Shown one piece after another: positions 1 through 9,594 of a stretch of DNA of 64,000 bases (the stretch's first letter is position 1; every line of letters starts with the position of its first letter). The notes under the pieces are model-generated. The model was not told where the DNA came from and searched no databases. It worked only from the letters and a program-made list of their open reading frames with translations. The stretch spans positions 1-64,000 of the forward strand of contig DASYPQ010000005.1 in the NCBI GenBank assembly GCA_036006425.1, read 5' to 3'. A program made the position numbers and the translations under genes. This stretch comes from DASYPQ01 sp036006425. Its GTDB lineage: Bacteria > Planctomycetota > UBA1135 > GCA-002686595.

Positions 1-89
1 CGTTCTCCGTCGCGAACGACATGGGCTCCGCCCTGCGCATCGGGACGGCCGGCGGCGCGAACAACACCATCTGGGTGCCGGTCAACTAG
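1..89 (+). CDS. Type IV pilin-like protein, 3' end only
   Basis: Only the last 28 codons are inside the window, read in frame from base 3 to a TAG at 87-89. The tail contains NDMGSALRIG and ends NNTIWVPVN. The complete gene just downstream ends in the same way (NDMGSGIRVG ... DNTIWSPVQI), so the two are tandem paralogues of a secreted pilin-like protein. A strong hairpin follows, so this gene probably ends its own transcript. The N-terminus lies outside the window, and the assignment rests entirely on similarity to the downstream copy. Confidence 0.8.
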   Translation, partial: FSVANDMGSALRIGTAGGANNTIWVPVN

Positions 90-154
90 TGACTTCAGGA
101 CCCTCGGCTCCTTGAGCCGGGGGACGGACTGGTCCGCGATCGGTCCTTCTTCGG

Positions 155-190
155 AGCGCCGCGCTCGAGAGCGCGGCGCTTCTTTCTTTT
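155..190 (+). terminator. Rho-independent terminator after the first pilin gene
   Basis: A perfect 12-bp stem (AGCGCCGCGCTC at 155-166 with GAGCGCGGCGCT at 169-180) is followed by the T-rich run TCTTTCTTTT. It lies about 65 bases after the upstream pilin stop codon and well before the next pilin gene, so the two paralogues are probably separate transcripts. Bases 191-339 hold nothing else that I can recognise. Confidence 0.85.
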
Positions 191-339
191 CAGGGCCCGC
201 CGGATCTCGATGTAAGGCTCAGGTTTCCAGCGGGTCCGGTCGATAGGGGATGCGTCGGACGTCACCCGTTGCGCGCCCCAGCGTGCGAAGGGACCGACAC
301 GAGACCCGACAGGCAACCAACCGAATCGGAACAGGAACG

Positions 340-1122
340 ATGCAATCGAACCGGCCGAGCGCAGCGACCAGGACCCGAACCGAAATGAGACGACGACACC
401 AACGCGCGGGCTTCACGCTCATCGAGCTGATGATCGTGATCGCGATCATCGCGATCATCGCGGCGATCGCGATCCCACGCCTCATGAGCGCCCGGCTTTC
501 CGCGAACGAAGCGGCCGCGATCTCGACGCTGCGCTCCGTCGCGACGGCCCAGTCCCAGCTCCAGTCCTCCGACGCCGTCGACACCGATGCCGACGGATCG
601 GGTGAGTATGGCTACTTCGCCGAGCTCTCTGGCGCGCGGCCTCTGCGCGTCACCGCAGCCGGAGTGCCCGCGGCCGGCACGGTCGGTCGCGACGAGCTGT
701 TCCCCTCCATCCTCTCGAGCACGTTCAGCAACGTGACCGCGAGCCGCGTGCAGCGGCAGGGCTACCTGTTCCAGATGTGGCTGCCGACTGCGACCGTCGG
801 TGGTCTCGTCGGAGGCATCGCCGAGGACGCGACCGGCGGCAAGCTGGCGGCTCCGTTCCCGGACTCGAACAACGGCGAGATCATGTGGTGCTGCTACGCG
901 TGGCCCGCGAACGCGCACAAGACTGGCAACCGCGCGTTCTTCGTCAGCTACGAAGGCGAGCTCCTGCAGTGCCAGAACCGCAGCGCGACTCCCTACGACG
1001 GCGTCGTCAAGACGCCGGGATTCAGCGAAGCGTTCGTCACTCCGAACGACATGGGGTCGGGGATCCGCGTCGGCGTCGCCGGCGGAGCCGACAACACGAT
1101 CTGGAGTCCGGTCCAGATCTAG
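340..1122 (+). CDS. Type IV pilin-like (prepilin-type N-terminal cleavage/methylation) protein
   Basis: This encodes a secreted pilin/pseudopilin-type subunit. A short basic leader ends in the prepilin peptidase motif AG|FTLIELMIVIAIIAIIAAI, in which cleavage after Gly leaves a methylatable Phe and the hydrophobic assembly helix. The remaining ~210 residues are a globular domain with several cysteines (a CC pair in MWCCYAWP). I chose ATG 340 because AGGAACG lies just upstream; ATG 385, giving a shorter MRRRHQRAG leader, is equally possible and has no clear ribosome site. It is a paralogue of the gene ending at 89. It may be a major pilin or a minor subunit of a secretion or transformation pilus; the sequence does not decide. 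Confidence 0.88.
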   Translation: MQSNRPSAATRTRTEMRRRHQRAGFTLIELMIVIAIIAIIAAIAIPRLMSARLSANEAAAISTLRSVATAQSQLQSSDAVDTDADGSGEYGYFAELSGARPLRVTAAGVPAAGTVGRDELFPSILSSTFSNVTASRVQRQGYLFQMWLPTATVGGLVGGIAEDATGGKLAAPFPDSNNGEIMWCCYAWPANAHKTGNRAFFVSYEGELLQCQNRSATPYDGVVKTPGFSEAFVTPNDMGSGIRVGVAGGADNTIWSPVQI

Positions 1123-1153
1123 CCGGCACGATCCGAGTGCCCGATCTGCGTCG

Positions 1154-1921
1154 TCAGGGCGGCGGCAGACCGAACAGGACGGCGGCGTTCCGACTCGCCT
1201 GGGCGGCGAGCTCGGGTGCGTCGGTCGCGCGCACGCGCGCTACCTCGTCGATCGCGACGCGGATCCACGCCGGCTCGTTGCGCTTCCCGCGCTGCCCCTG
1301 CGGAGCGAGGAACGGACAGTCGGTCTCGAAGAGGATCCGGTCCACGGGCACCGCGCGCGCCGCTTCGCGGTTCTCCTCGTTCTTCGGGTACGTCACGACG
1401 CCCGAGAACGAGATGTAGAAGCCGAGCTCGAGGTACGGGGGCAGCTCGCGCGCTCCCATCGTGTAGCAGTGCATCACCCCGCGGACGCCGGGAACGGAGC
1501 GCAGCAGCTCGACCGTCTCCTCGTGCGCGTCGCGCGAGTGCACGACGATCGGTTTGCCGAGTCGGCGCGCGAGCTCGAGGTGCCAGCGGAAGTTGTCGCG
1601 CTGGCTCTCGCGCGGCGAGAACGACTTGAAGTAGTCGAGACCGGTCTCGCCGATGCCGACGCATTCCTTCCGCGCGCACAGCCGCTCGATCTCGGCGCGC
1701 GCCGCGTCGTCGGCGCCGGATGCGTCGTGCGGGTGGATCCCGGCCGTCGGGTACAGCCCCGGCGCGCGGGCGCAGGTCTCGAACGCCGCCTTCGAAGTCT
1801 CGACGTCCGTGCCGACGACGACCATCCGCTCGACGCCGGAAGCCCGCGCGCGCGACAGCACGTCGGAGAAGTCCTCCCGGTAGCTGTCCCAGAAGAGGTG
1901 CGCGTGCGTGTCGGTGATCAC
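1154..1921 (-). CDS. tatD: TatD family metal-dependent DNase
   Basis: The 255-residue product is a TIM-barrel metal-dependent hydrolase of the TatD family, with DNase/exonuclease activity in characterised members. Visible metal-site segments are DTHAHL at the N-terminus, GIHPHDA, the GETGLDY motif carrying the bridging Glu, PIVVHSRDA, MHCYTM, and FETDCPFLAP near the C-terminus. The length is normal for the family. It starts at a GTG (1921-1919) overlapping the stop of the HEAT-like gene (AAGTGATC), so the two are translationally coupled. It converges on the pilin gene with 31 bp between them. Confidence 0.93.
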   Translation of the reverse strand: MITDTHAHLFWDSYREDFSDVLSRARASGVERMVVVGTDVETSKAAFETCARAPGLYPTAGIHPHDASGADDAARAEIERLCARKECVGIGETGLDYFKSFSPRESQRDNFRWHLELARRLGKPIVVHSRDAHEETVELLRSVPGVRGVMHCYTMGARELPPYLELGFYISFSGVVTYPKNEENREAARAVPVDRILFETDCPFLAPQGQRGKRNEPAWIRVAIDEVARVRATDAPELAAQASRNAAVLFGLPPP

Positions 1922-2871
1922 TTCACGGGCGAGCAGTTCTTGTCGAGCATGTCGCGGAGGAACTGCAGGAAGTTCAGGTCCGCCTCGTTCTCGGCGACGC
2001 GCTGGAACATCTCGCACGCGTTCTCCTTCGGCAGGCTGTCGCGCAGTCCCTGCGCCGCCATCCGCCGGAGGTAGCCGTCGCCGGTCGATTCGACGAGGAT
2101 CGCCTGGAGAGCCTGGAGCGCGAGCGGCTCGGGCCGGTGGCCGAGCTCCTTCACCGCGCGGATCCGCGCGGTCTCGTCCATGTAGAGGTTCGTCGCGATG
2201 TCCGCGAGCTCGGGCACCGCGGAGCGCCCCGTCTTGTCGCACGCGGTCACGAAGGCGCGCAGCGTGAACTCCGCCGGAGCCATCGTCTGCGTCGGGTGCG
2301 CGTTCTTCACGATGGGCCCGAGGACTTCGAGCGCCCGCGCCGGCGAAGTCTCGCCGAGGAGGAGCGTCGCCTCGGTCCGCAGCGCGAGCGAGGGACCGAA
2401 CTGCGTCACGAGGCTCACGAGCAACGGCCGCGCGTCCTCGGGCGCCGCGTGTGCGGCGACGTCGATCAGCGCGCGCTCGACGTCGGTTGGGCGCGGCTTG
2501 CCGGCGGGGGGCTCCTCGCGGAGCATCCGCATCGCCTCCAGGCCGGTGTCGCGGCCGCCGGCGCGCAGCTTTCCGAGGAGCTCCTGGCTGCGCAGGAAGC
2601 GCTGGTCGCTGATGTCGCTCGTGACCGTCTTGTCGAGAGGAGTCATCGCCTCGACGAGCTCGACGAGCTGGTCGTGGACGGACGGCGGCCCGGCGGCGGG
2701 CTGCGCGGAAGGATGCCGGCCGCAGCCGGACCATCCCGCGAGGGCGAGGAGGGCTCCGACGGAGAGCAGACCGTTCGCGATCGCACGTCGCGCGTGCGGA
2801 AGGTGGCGACCCTCCGCGTGGTCCGGACCGGCCGAGTGCGGGGAGAGAGCGGGGAAGGGGGCTTGAGTCAT
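1918..2871 (-). CDS. Exported HEAT-like repeat protein, probable lipoprotein
   Basis: I took the start at MTQAPF (2871); a longer upstream reading exists. After a basic region comes a hydrophobic stretch (LLSVGALLALAG) ending in SGC, which suggests a lipoprotein signal, although the residues before Cys are not a canonical lipobox. The rest is helical with HEAT/armadillo-like repeats (ALRTEATLLLGE, RIRAVKELGH, YLRRMAAQGL), typical of binding scaffolds. It forms a two-gene operon with tatD. No catalytic motif is seen and the partner is unknown. Confidence 0.7.
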   Translation of the reverse strand: MTQAPFPALSPHSAGPDHAEGRHLPHARRAIANGLLSVGALLALAGWSGCGRHPSAQPAAGPPSVHDQLVELVEAMTPLDKTVTSDISDQRFLRSQELLGKLRAGGRDTGLEAMRMLREEPPAGKPRPTDVERALIDVAAHAAPEDARPLLVSLVTQFGPSLALRTEATLLLGETSPARALEVLGPIVKNAHPTQTMAPAEFTLRAFVTACDKTGRSAVPELADIATNLYMDETARIRAVKELGHRPEPLALQALQAILVESTGDGYLRRMAAQGLRDSLPKENACEMFQRVAENEADLNFLQFLRDMLDKNCSPVK

Positions 2872-3181
2872 CGGGCCGGAAGGGATTACCAGGCGGAAAA
2901 GCCGCGGGTGCACGGCATGGCGTTTGTGCTCCGAGCGGTTCAGCAACATCCTCGCCGTTCGTGGGTCGATCCAGGGTAGCCGGTAGCTCGTGCGGGCTCC
3001 AAGGGGGCCTCGGCGGCCAAAAGACTGGCAACTGCGCGCGTCAGGTTTCTATCATGCTCTGCTCCCATCCATCGTCGAATCGGCACCGCCTCGGGCGGAC
3101 CGGCGTCCGCGACGTGGATTCCCGGGGTTCGAGCTCCAGTTGCCCCCCCTACGGTCCCGCCACAACGCACGATTCCTGCCC

Positions 3182-6100
3182 ATGAAGAACTACGGCGCAT
3201 CGGCCATCGGGCTCGCCCTCACTCTGCTCCTCCCTGCCTGCGGCTCCGGTGGCAGCTCCGACTCCGGTGGCGGCGGCGGGCCTCTGTTCATCGAGACGTG
3301 CTCGCTCGGCTGCAGCAACGGCACCGGCGGGTCGCAGGTCACCTGCACGATCGTTTCGGTCGCGCAGAACCGCGAGATCGACGTCTTCTTCTCGGCCCCG
3401 ATCGATCCGGCTTCGCTCTCCTCCACCAGCTTCCAGCTCATCGAGCTCCCGGCCGGGCAGGCCCCTGTCGGTTCGCGATTCGTCGACTCGACCGACCGGA
3501 CGAAGGTGGTGTTCCGGCCCGCCGTCACTTTCGATTCGCAGGGGAACGTCTCCTACGGATTCACGCCGAACACGACGTACCGCGTGACGATCCCGGGCAC
3601 CGCGCACAACGATCCGGGACCGTTCATCCGCAGCACGGGCGGCGGGCTCAACGCGAGCCGCATGCAGTGCGACATCCACACGACGAACCAGGTCGACGAC
3701 CCGGTCGCAGGCGCGCCGATCGCGGACATCCGCGTCGATCTCGCGATCCCGTCGACACCCGACGTCAACGACTTCGTCGCGGACCAGGAGGGCAACGGCG
3801 CCGTCGACGTCTGGCGCAACTCGAACATCCTGTTCACGTTCAACGACATCATGAATCCGGTGACGTTGATCAACCCCGCGACGGGCCAATCGTCGTTGAT
3901 CACCGTCGAGGTGGATTCCGACGGCGATCTCCTGACCACCACCGACCGCGTGACGTTGTTCGGGACGTACACGATCAACATCGACGTGCTCCACCTCCGG
4001 ACGACTATGCTGTTCGTCCCCGCGAACGGGATGCCCTCGGCCGGGAACGTCGTCCCGCCTGCGCTTCCGCGGAAGGTCGTCGTCACGATCCCGCCCGGCG
4101 TCCAGGACCTCGTCGGCAACGGCGTGGCGAACGCGGGCGAGATGTCGTTCACGCCGGAATTGATCCAGTACGACCCCGTCGTTCTCCCGGACGCGGACGG
4201 CGAGAACTTCGTGACCACGGCGAACGAGGACATCGCGAACAGCGGCGCCGCATGGGGATCGGGCAAGCTCGCGCAAGGCTGGGGCGGCGGGTCGGGACGA
4301 CTCGGCGCGCTGCACGTCGATGCGCTGGAGACGATGACGCTCGACACCGACGGGATGGTGTTCAAGAACCTGTCGGCGTCGGATCCGTCGACGACGCTCC
4401 CGATCGTCGCGACGAGCGGACTGATCGACAATTCACGCCCGACGGGCGTGCCGGCCGGCTACAACCCCGCCGATTCGTTGACGTGGCCGACCGCCACGGT
4501 CAAGGACGGGATCTTCGAATTCAGCTCGATCACCATCGAGGCCGGCGGGACGCTGGCGCTCGTCGGAGTCAAGCCTCCGCGCGTCTTCTCGCGCGGTCCG
4601 GTGACGATCAACGGAACGATCGACGCCCGCGGCGAGTCGGCCGCGGCGTGGTCGTCGGATAGCGCCCTCGGAGGCCCCTTCGGAGCCGGTGGCCCGAACG
4701 CCGGCCACGGCGGCGACGGCGGTGACCGCCCCGACAACACGGGCAACCTCGACATCCTCTTCGATATCACGAACGGCGGGATCGAGAACCCGGGCGCGAT
4801 CACCTTCGGTGGTCGCGGCGCAGGCGTGGGACGCGTCGGCTCGCTCGCCGCCGGCAAGGGTGGGATCAACAATCCGAATCCGTTCCCGACCTCCCTCCGT
4901 CCGGTCGAGCCGGATCGCGGCGGATCGATCTACTCGGACATCGACGGGTTCGGCACCTCGGATTGCACGATCATGCAGGTCGCCTCGCCGGGCGGCGGCG
5001 GAGCCTACGGCGTGAGCGGCGGGAGCGCGGTCCCGATGACTCCGATCGAGAACGGGATCAATCCGCACCCGCCGCCCCCCGAGGTCACGAACCTCGCGGT
5101 CGCGGCGCGCGGCGGCGACGCCGCCGACCTCGGCATCGAGCCCCCGGACCCGCCGAGCGGCCACGTGATCCGCAAGCTCGAAGCCCCCCGGAATCTCCGC
5201 GGCGGTTCCGGCGGCGGCGGCGGCGGCGCGAGCCTCTTCAAGACGCTGCAGCAGGGCGTCGTGCCGAACGACGATTGCTACCTCAGCTTCTTCGCCGGGA
5301 TCACGGACTACTACGACCACAGCGCGGCTGGCGGCGGCGGCGGCGGCGGAGCGGTCCAGCTCGTCAGTGGCGCGCTGATCGACCTCGCCGGGAGCATCCT
5401 CGCGAACGGCGGAGACGGCGGCGGCAACATCAACGACGTCCTGAACGAGCGCGGCTCGCGCGCGTCGCCGGGCGGGGGCGGGTCGGGCGGCGCGGTGCGG
5501 CTGCAGGCCACGCTCGTCAACATCGACTACTCGCTCAGCAGCCCGTCGCACATCAACGTCGCGGGCGGACTCGGCGGCGTGAACACGTCGCCGGACGACA
5601 ACGGCGGCACGCTGAGCATCGGGCACGGCGGCGACGGTGGCAGCGGGCTCGTGCGCCTCGAGGACCTTTCCGGCGGCACGACCCCTCCGGCGACCCTGAT
5701 GACGCGCTGCTCGGAGGCGATGAAGATCCTCCCGTTCGATCCGACGCACATCGATCCGAACACCCTGTCCGGTCCCTGCGTCGGGCTTCCGGAGAGCGAG
5801 ATGCTCCTCTCCGTCGGTCCGTGGAGCCCTCCGACGCGTCGTCCGGAGACGTTCTCCGGCGCGGTTTCGTGCTGGATGCGCCCGGCGGGGAACTTCTTCA
5901 CGCTCGGATTCACCGCGGACGATCTCGCCGCGTCACCTCCGACGTACGGCTGGAACATGGACGTCGTCTATCACGACCCGGTCTCCGGAAACGACGTGCT
6001 CACGCCGTACCGCGGCCGCGACGCGAACACGCCGTTCAGCACCGGCGACTTCGAGTCGAACCTCGGCAGCGCCGTGAACTACCAGAACGAGATCGATCCG

Positions 6101-6421
6101 CCGGGCAACCAGTTCGGGACCGGACCGTACATCGTCGCGCCGAGCGGCACCTACCTGAGCGTGCGCTTCCAGGGCGCGGTCGCGACGAGCGACATCAGCG
6201 GCGACCCGTGCGACGTGATCCTCTCCGGTGGCAGCTCCCAGATCGGCGGGGGATCGCTGACGCCGTGGGTCCGGCATCCGGAGGAGCTCAACCAGTTCCT
6301 CCTGCGGCCGAACATGATCCGGTTCTGCGTCGTGTTCGACAGCTCCCTCGCCACCCCGGGCTCGATCCCCGCCAACATCCGCGGCGTGACGAACCTGCGC
6401 ATCGAGGCCCAACCCGATTGA
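3182..6421 (+). CDS. Large surface lipoprotein with bacterial Ig-like domains and glycine-rich segments
   Basis: The predicted 1079-residue protein starts MKNYGASAIG and has a signal peptide ending in the lipobox LLPAC, so it is probably anchored in the outer membrane. After a Ser/Gly linker come segments resembling SbsA/Big_5 Ig-like domains (REIDVFFSAPIDPASL, NILFTFNDIMNPVT), each with the 'function-of-strain' type start. The middle is rich in Gly-Gly clusters (GGPFGAGGPNAGHGGDGGD, several GGGGGGG runs), and a pectate-lyase-like beta-solenoid is possible there. Proteins of this build are frequent in planctomycete genomes. I see no enzyme motif. It is encoded alone, followed closely by the amidohydrolase gene. 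Confidence 0.75.
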   Translation: MKNYGASAIGLALTLLLPACGSGGSSDSGGGGGPLFIETCSLGCSNGTGGSQVTCTIVSVAQNREIDVFFSAPIDPASLSSTSFQLIELPAGQAPVGSRFVDSTDRTKVVFRPAVTFDSQGNVSYGFTPNTTYRVTIPGTAHNDPGPFIRSTGGGLNASRMQCDIHTTNQVDDPVAGAPIADIRVDLAIPSTPDVNDFVADQEGNGAVDVWRNSNILFTFNDIMNPVTLINPATGQSSLITVEVDSDGDLLTTTDRVTLFGTYTINIDVLHLRTTMLFVPANGMPSAGNVVPPALPRKVVVTIPPGVQDLVGNGVANAGEMSFTPELIQYDPVVLPDADGENFVTTANEDIANSGAAWGSGKLAQGWGGGSGRLGALHVDALETMTLDTDGMVFKNLSASDPSTTLPIVATSGLIDNSRPTGVPAGYNPADSLTWPTATVKDGIFEFSSITIEAGGTLALVGVKPPRVFSRGPVTINGTIDARGESAAAWSSDSALGGPFGAGGPNAGHGGDGGDRPDNTGNLDILFDITNGGIENPGAITFGGRGAGVGRVGSLAAGKGGINNPNPFPTSLRPVEPDRGGSIYSDIDGFGTSDCTIMQVASPGGGGAYGVSGGSAVPMTPIENGINPHPPPPEVTNLAVAARGGDAADLGIEPPDPPSGHVIRKLEAPRNLRGGSGGGGGGASLFKTLQQGVVPNDDCYLSFFAGITDYYDHSAAGGGGGGGAVQLVSGALIDLAGSILANGGDGGGNINDVLNERGSRASPGGGGSGGAVRLQATLVNIDYSLSSPSHINVAGGLGGVNTSPDDNGGTLSIGHGGDGGSGLVRLEDLSGGTTPPATLMTRCSEAMKILPFDPTHIDPNTLSGPCVGLPESEMLLSVGPWSPPTRRPETFSGAVSCWMRPAGNFFTLGFTADDLAASPPTYGWNMDVVYHDPVSGNDVLTPYRGRDANTPFSTGDFESNLGSAVNYQNEIDPPGNQFGTGPYIVAPSGTYLSVRFQGAVATSDISGDPCDVILSGGSSQIGGGSLTPWVRHPEELNQFLLRPNMIRFCVVFDSSLATPGSIPANIRGVTNLRIEAQPD

Positions 6422-6431
6422 GCCAGGCCGG

Positions 6432-7757
6432 TTGAGCCAGCCCGCGCGCGCGCGTCCGCGAGGAGCCTCGCTCCTCACCGCGCGTTGGTTGTTCCTCGAC
6501 TCGACGCGTCGACTCGCGGGAGGCGGCGTGTTCGTCGCGCGCGGCAAGGTCGCGCGGATCCTCGCCGATCGAGGCGCGGTTCTCCGCTTCGCGCGTCGCG
6601 AGGGGATCGCGCTCCTCGATCTCGGCGATCGCGTGCTGGCGCCCGGGTTCGTCGACGCCCACGCGCACCTCGAGCTCTCGGCGCTCGAGGGGAAGCTCCC
6701 GGGTCGCGGCTCGTTCGCGGACTGGATCCGGAAGCTCGTGGCGCAGCGCGCGGCGCTCTCGGCCGCGGATCTCCGACGCTCCGTCGAGCGCGGCGTGTCG
6801 CGGCTCCTCGCTTCGGGAACGACCGCGGTCGGGGACATCGATTCGACGGGGACCTCCGAGGCCGTCCTGCGCGCCGGGCCGCTCCGCGCGCGGGTCTACC
6901 GCGAGATCCTCGACCTCGGCGATCCGGTCCGCTCGTCCGGCGCGTTGACGCGCGCCGCGCGACCCGCCGCGCGTTCTGCGTCCCTGCGCATCGGGCTCTC
7001 GCCGCACGCGCCGTACACCGTCGGTGCGGGACTTCTCCGGTCGGCCGCCGGGCTCGCGTGTCGCCGCGGTTGGCCCGCAGCGGTGCACTGGGCCGAGACC
7101 GTCGAGGAGGTCGACTGGCTCGCGCGGGGCCGGGGACCGATGCGCGCGATCTTCGCCCGCAGCGCTGGACTCGCGCGATCCGCGCCTCGGGGAGGTCTCG
7201 CGGTCCTCGCCGCGGCGGGCCTGCTCGGGCCGGATCTCGCGCTCGTCCACGGCAACCACCCGGAGGCGGGGGACATCGAGCGCATCGCGAGGTCCGGCGC
7301 GACGCTCGTGCACTGTCCCGGCACGCACGCGTTCTTCGGCCGCCGGCGGTTCGGACTGCGCGCGTGGATCGACGCCGGCGTCACGGTCGCCCTCGGAACG
7401 GACGGACTCTCGAGCAATCGGGAGCTCGACATGCGGCGTGAGATGTCGCTGCTCCGCCGCGCTCACGCCTGGCTGCCGCCCGCGACGGTGTTCGAGATGG
7501 CGACGCGCTCCGGCGCGCGCGCGATCGGTTTCGCTGGAGAAACCGGGGAGATCTCCGAGAGGTCGCTGGCCGACGTGTGCGCCCACGGATTCCCCGAGCT
7601 CTCCGCTCGGGAGGCGCGCAGCGCCGCAGCACTGCTCGACGCCTTGACCAGCGGCCGTTCGACGGTCGACGGCGTCTGGATCGGCGGCCGCTCGGCGGTC
7701 GCCGGGCCGGAATTCTCGGGCGAGCTCTCGGAATCCCGGGGACGCATCGCAGAATAG
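6432..7757 (+). CDS. Amidohydrolase superfamily protein (cytosine/adenosine deaminase-like)
   Basis: This is a metal-dependent hydrolase of the TRZ/ATZ-SsnA-type amidohydrolase group. It shows PGFVDAHAHLE (HxH metal ligands), GLSPHAPYTV, AVHWAET, LVHGNH and the catalytic-Asp motif ALGTDGLSSN. The TTG at 6432 is the earliest start; an internal start cannot be excluded because no strong ribosome site is seen. A deaminase acting on a purine-like substrate, such as aminodeoxyfutalosine of the futalosine menaquinone route, is a plausible role, but no other pathway gene is nearby to support it. The downstream nrnA-like gene begins 35 bp later. Confidence 0.8.
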   Translation: MSQPARARPRGASLLTARWLFLDSTRRLAGGGVFVARGKVARILADRGAVLRFARREGIALLDLGDRVLAPGFVDAHAHLELSALEGKLPGRGSFADWIRKLVAQRAALSAADLRRSVERGVSRLLASGTTAVGDIDSTGTSEAVLRAGPLRARVYREILDLGDPVRSSGALTRAARPAARSASLRIGLSPHAPYTVGAGLLRSAAGLACRRGWPAAVHWAETVEEVDWLARGRGPMRAIFARSAGLARSAPRGGLAVLAAAGLLGPDLALVHGNHPEAGDIERIARSGATLVHCPGTHAFFGRRRFGLRAWIDAGVTVALGTDGLSSNRELDMRREMSLLRRAHAWLPPATVFEMATRSGARAIGFAGETGEISERSLADVCAHGFPELSAREARSAAALLDALTSGRSTVDGVWIGGRSAVAGPEFSGELSESRGRIAE

Positions 7758-7792
7758 GCCCCCTTCACCCGGCTCGCCGGGTTCCGGAGTCG

Positions 7793-8836
7793 ATGGAGTC
7801 TTCCGCCAAGCACGCAGACGAGGACGGGCCGCTCGCGCCCGGCGCGGTGCGCGCACTGGATCTCCTGCGTAGCGGGAAGCGGTTCCTGGTGTGCGGTCAC
7901 GTCCGCCCCGACGGCGATTGCATCGGGGCCGAGGCGGCGCTCGCCCGGACCCTGACGCAGCTCGGGAAGCACGTCGAGATCGTGAACCCCGATCCCGTGG
8001 ACGCGCGGTACGGGTACCTCTCGCGCGAATGCTCCTACCGCTCGTTCCAGGGATCGCTGCCCGAGCACGACGTCGCCGTGCTGCTCGACTTCTGCGAGAT
8101 CGGCCGCACCGGCGCGATGGCGGGACCGCTGACGCGGGCGCCGTCGAAGAAGCTCGTCGTCGACCACCACATGCACCACGGGGACGCCTGGTGGGACGAG
8201 GCGTACGTCGACTCGACGGCGTCGGCGACGGGAGTACTCGTGTACCGCCTCGCGCGGATGCTCGGCGCACCGCTCGATCCCGTGGCGGCGAAGGGCGTGT
8301 TCACGTCGATCGTCACGGACACCGGGTGGTTCAAGTACAGCAACACGGACGCCGAGACGCTGCGCGTCGCGTCCGAGATGGTCGATCTCGGCGCCAATCC
8401 GAACGAGATCTTCGCGGCGCTGAACCAGACCCGGCCGAAGATCCACCCGCTCTTCATCGGACGCCTGCTCTCGCGCGCCGAGTTCCTCGCCGACGACCGC
8501 CTCGCCGTCGTCGACCTGCCGATCTCCGAGGGTCTCTCGAGCGAGGAGCTCGACAGCGACGAGGTGCTCGACATCCTCCGCTCCGTCGCGACGGTCGAGG
8601 TCGTCCTCTACCTGCGCGAGCTCCGGGACGGGACGTGCAAGCTCTCCGCGCGGAGCAAGGGGGCGTACGACGTGAACGCGCTCGCGCGCACGTTCGGAGG
8701 TGGCGGCCACAAGAAGGCTTCCGGAGCGACGCTGACGGGCACCCTCGCGGAAGTCCGCGCGCGCGTCGTCGCCGCCGCCGTGGCCGCGTTCGACGCGCGG
8801 CCGGCGCCTGGTCCGCGGGAGCCGACCGCACGATGA
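7793..8836 (+). CDS. nrnA: DHH/DHHA1 phosphoesterase, NrnA-like oligoribonuclease / pAp phosphatase
   Basis: The 347-residue product has the DHH-family motifs in order: HVRPDGDCIG (motif I), LLDFCEIGRTG (motif II), VVDHHMHHGD (the DHH motif), and the C-terminal DHHA1 GGGHKKASGATL. Family members degrade 2-5 nt RNA (nanoRNA) or dephosphorylate 3'-phosphoadenosine 5'-phosphate using Mn2+. Length and motif spacing fit the bifunctional NrnA group. The stop overlaps the start of the metallophosphoesterase gene (ATGA), so the two phosphoesterases are co-translated. Confidence 0.9.
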   Translation: MESSAKHADEDGPLAPGAVRALDLLRSGKRFLVCGHVRPDGDCIGAEAALARTLTQLGKHVEIVNPDPVDARYGYLSRECSYRSFQGSLPEHDVAVLLDFCEIGRTGAMAGPLTRAPSKKLVVDHHMHHGDAWWDEAYVDSTASATGVLVYRLARMLGAPLDPVAAKGVFTSIVTDTGWFKYSNTDAETLRVASEMVDLGANPNEIFAALNQTRPKIHPLFIGRLLSRAEFLADDRLAVVDLPISEGLSSEELDSDEVLDILRSVATVEVVLYLRELRDGTCKLSARSKGAYDVNALARTFGGGGHKKASGATLTGTLAEVRARVVAAAVAAFDARPAPGPREPTAR

Positions 8837-9594
8837 AGGTCGCCGTGATCTCCGACCTGCACTCGAATCGGGAGGCGCTCGAGGCAGTGTTCGCGCACAT
8901 CCGATCGCTCGCCGTGTCGACGATCTACTGCCTCGGCGACGTGATCGGGTACGGCCCGGAGCCGGAGTTCTGCGTCGATCTCGTCCGCGGTCACGGCTCG
9001 CTGTGCCTCATGGGCAACCACGACGAGGCGCTCTTCCGCGACGCCTCGGACTTCAATCCGCACGCGCGTGGAGCGATCGAGTACACGCGCGCGCGGATGA
9101 AGCCGACCTGGTACAGCTCGAGCGAGAAGAAGGCGCGCTGGGCCTGGCTCCAGGCGCTGCCTCTCGAGCACCGCGAAGGGCGTTTCCTGTTCGTCCACGG
9201 GAGCCCGCGCGACCCGGTGCGGGAGTACGTGCTCTCGACGGACGGCTTCCTGAACCCGGAGAAGCTGCGGTCGATCTTCGAGCACTTCGAAGGCGTCGCG
9301 GTCGCCGGTCACACGCACCATCCCGGGCTCCACGACGAGGAGGGGCGGTTCCACGGGCTCGCGGGTCGCGAGACGCTGACGCTTCCGCTGCCGAGCGGGA
9401 AGAAATCGTTCGTCAACGTGGGCTCGACCGGACAACCGCGGGACGGCGACAACCGCGCGTGCTACGCCGTGCTCGAGGACGAGCAGGTGACGTGGCACCG
9501 CGTTCCCTACGACTACCGCGCGACGATGAAGAAGATCCTCGACACGGGGATCCTCTCCGAGGTCCTGGCGCGGCGACTCGCGGTAGGGAAGTAG
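8833..9594 (+). CDS. Calcineurin-like metallophosphoesterase
   Basis: The 253-residue protein carries the five metallophosphoesterase blocks: ISDLHSN, CLGDVIGYGPEP, MGNHDEA, FVHGSPRD and VAGHTHHP, plus the late NVGSTGQPRD. This architecture (MJ0936/YfcE-like with the GYGPEP signature) belongs to small cytosolic phosphodiesterases of uncertain substrate. It overlaps the nrnA-like gene by 4 bp. Three bases separate its stop from that of the convergent proline dehydrogenase gene. Confidence 0.9.
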   Translation: MKVAVISDLHSNREALEAVFAHIRSLAVSTIYCLGDVIGYGPEPEFCVDLVRGHGSLCLMGNHDEALFRDASDFNPHARGAIEYTRARMKPTWYSSSEKKARWAWLQALPLEHREGRFLFVHGSPRDPVREYVLSTDGFLNPEKLRSIFEHFEGVAVAGHTHHPGLHDEEGRFHGLAGRETLTLPLPSGKKSFVNVGSTGQPRDGDNRACYAVLEDEQVTWHRVPYDYRATMKKILDTGILSEVLARRLAVGK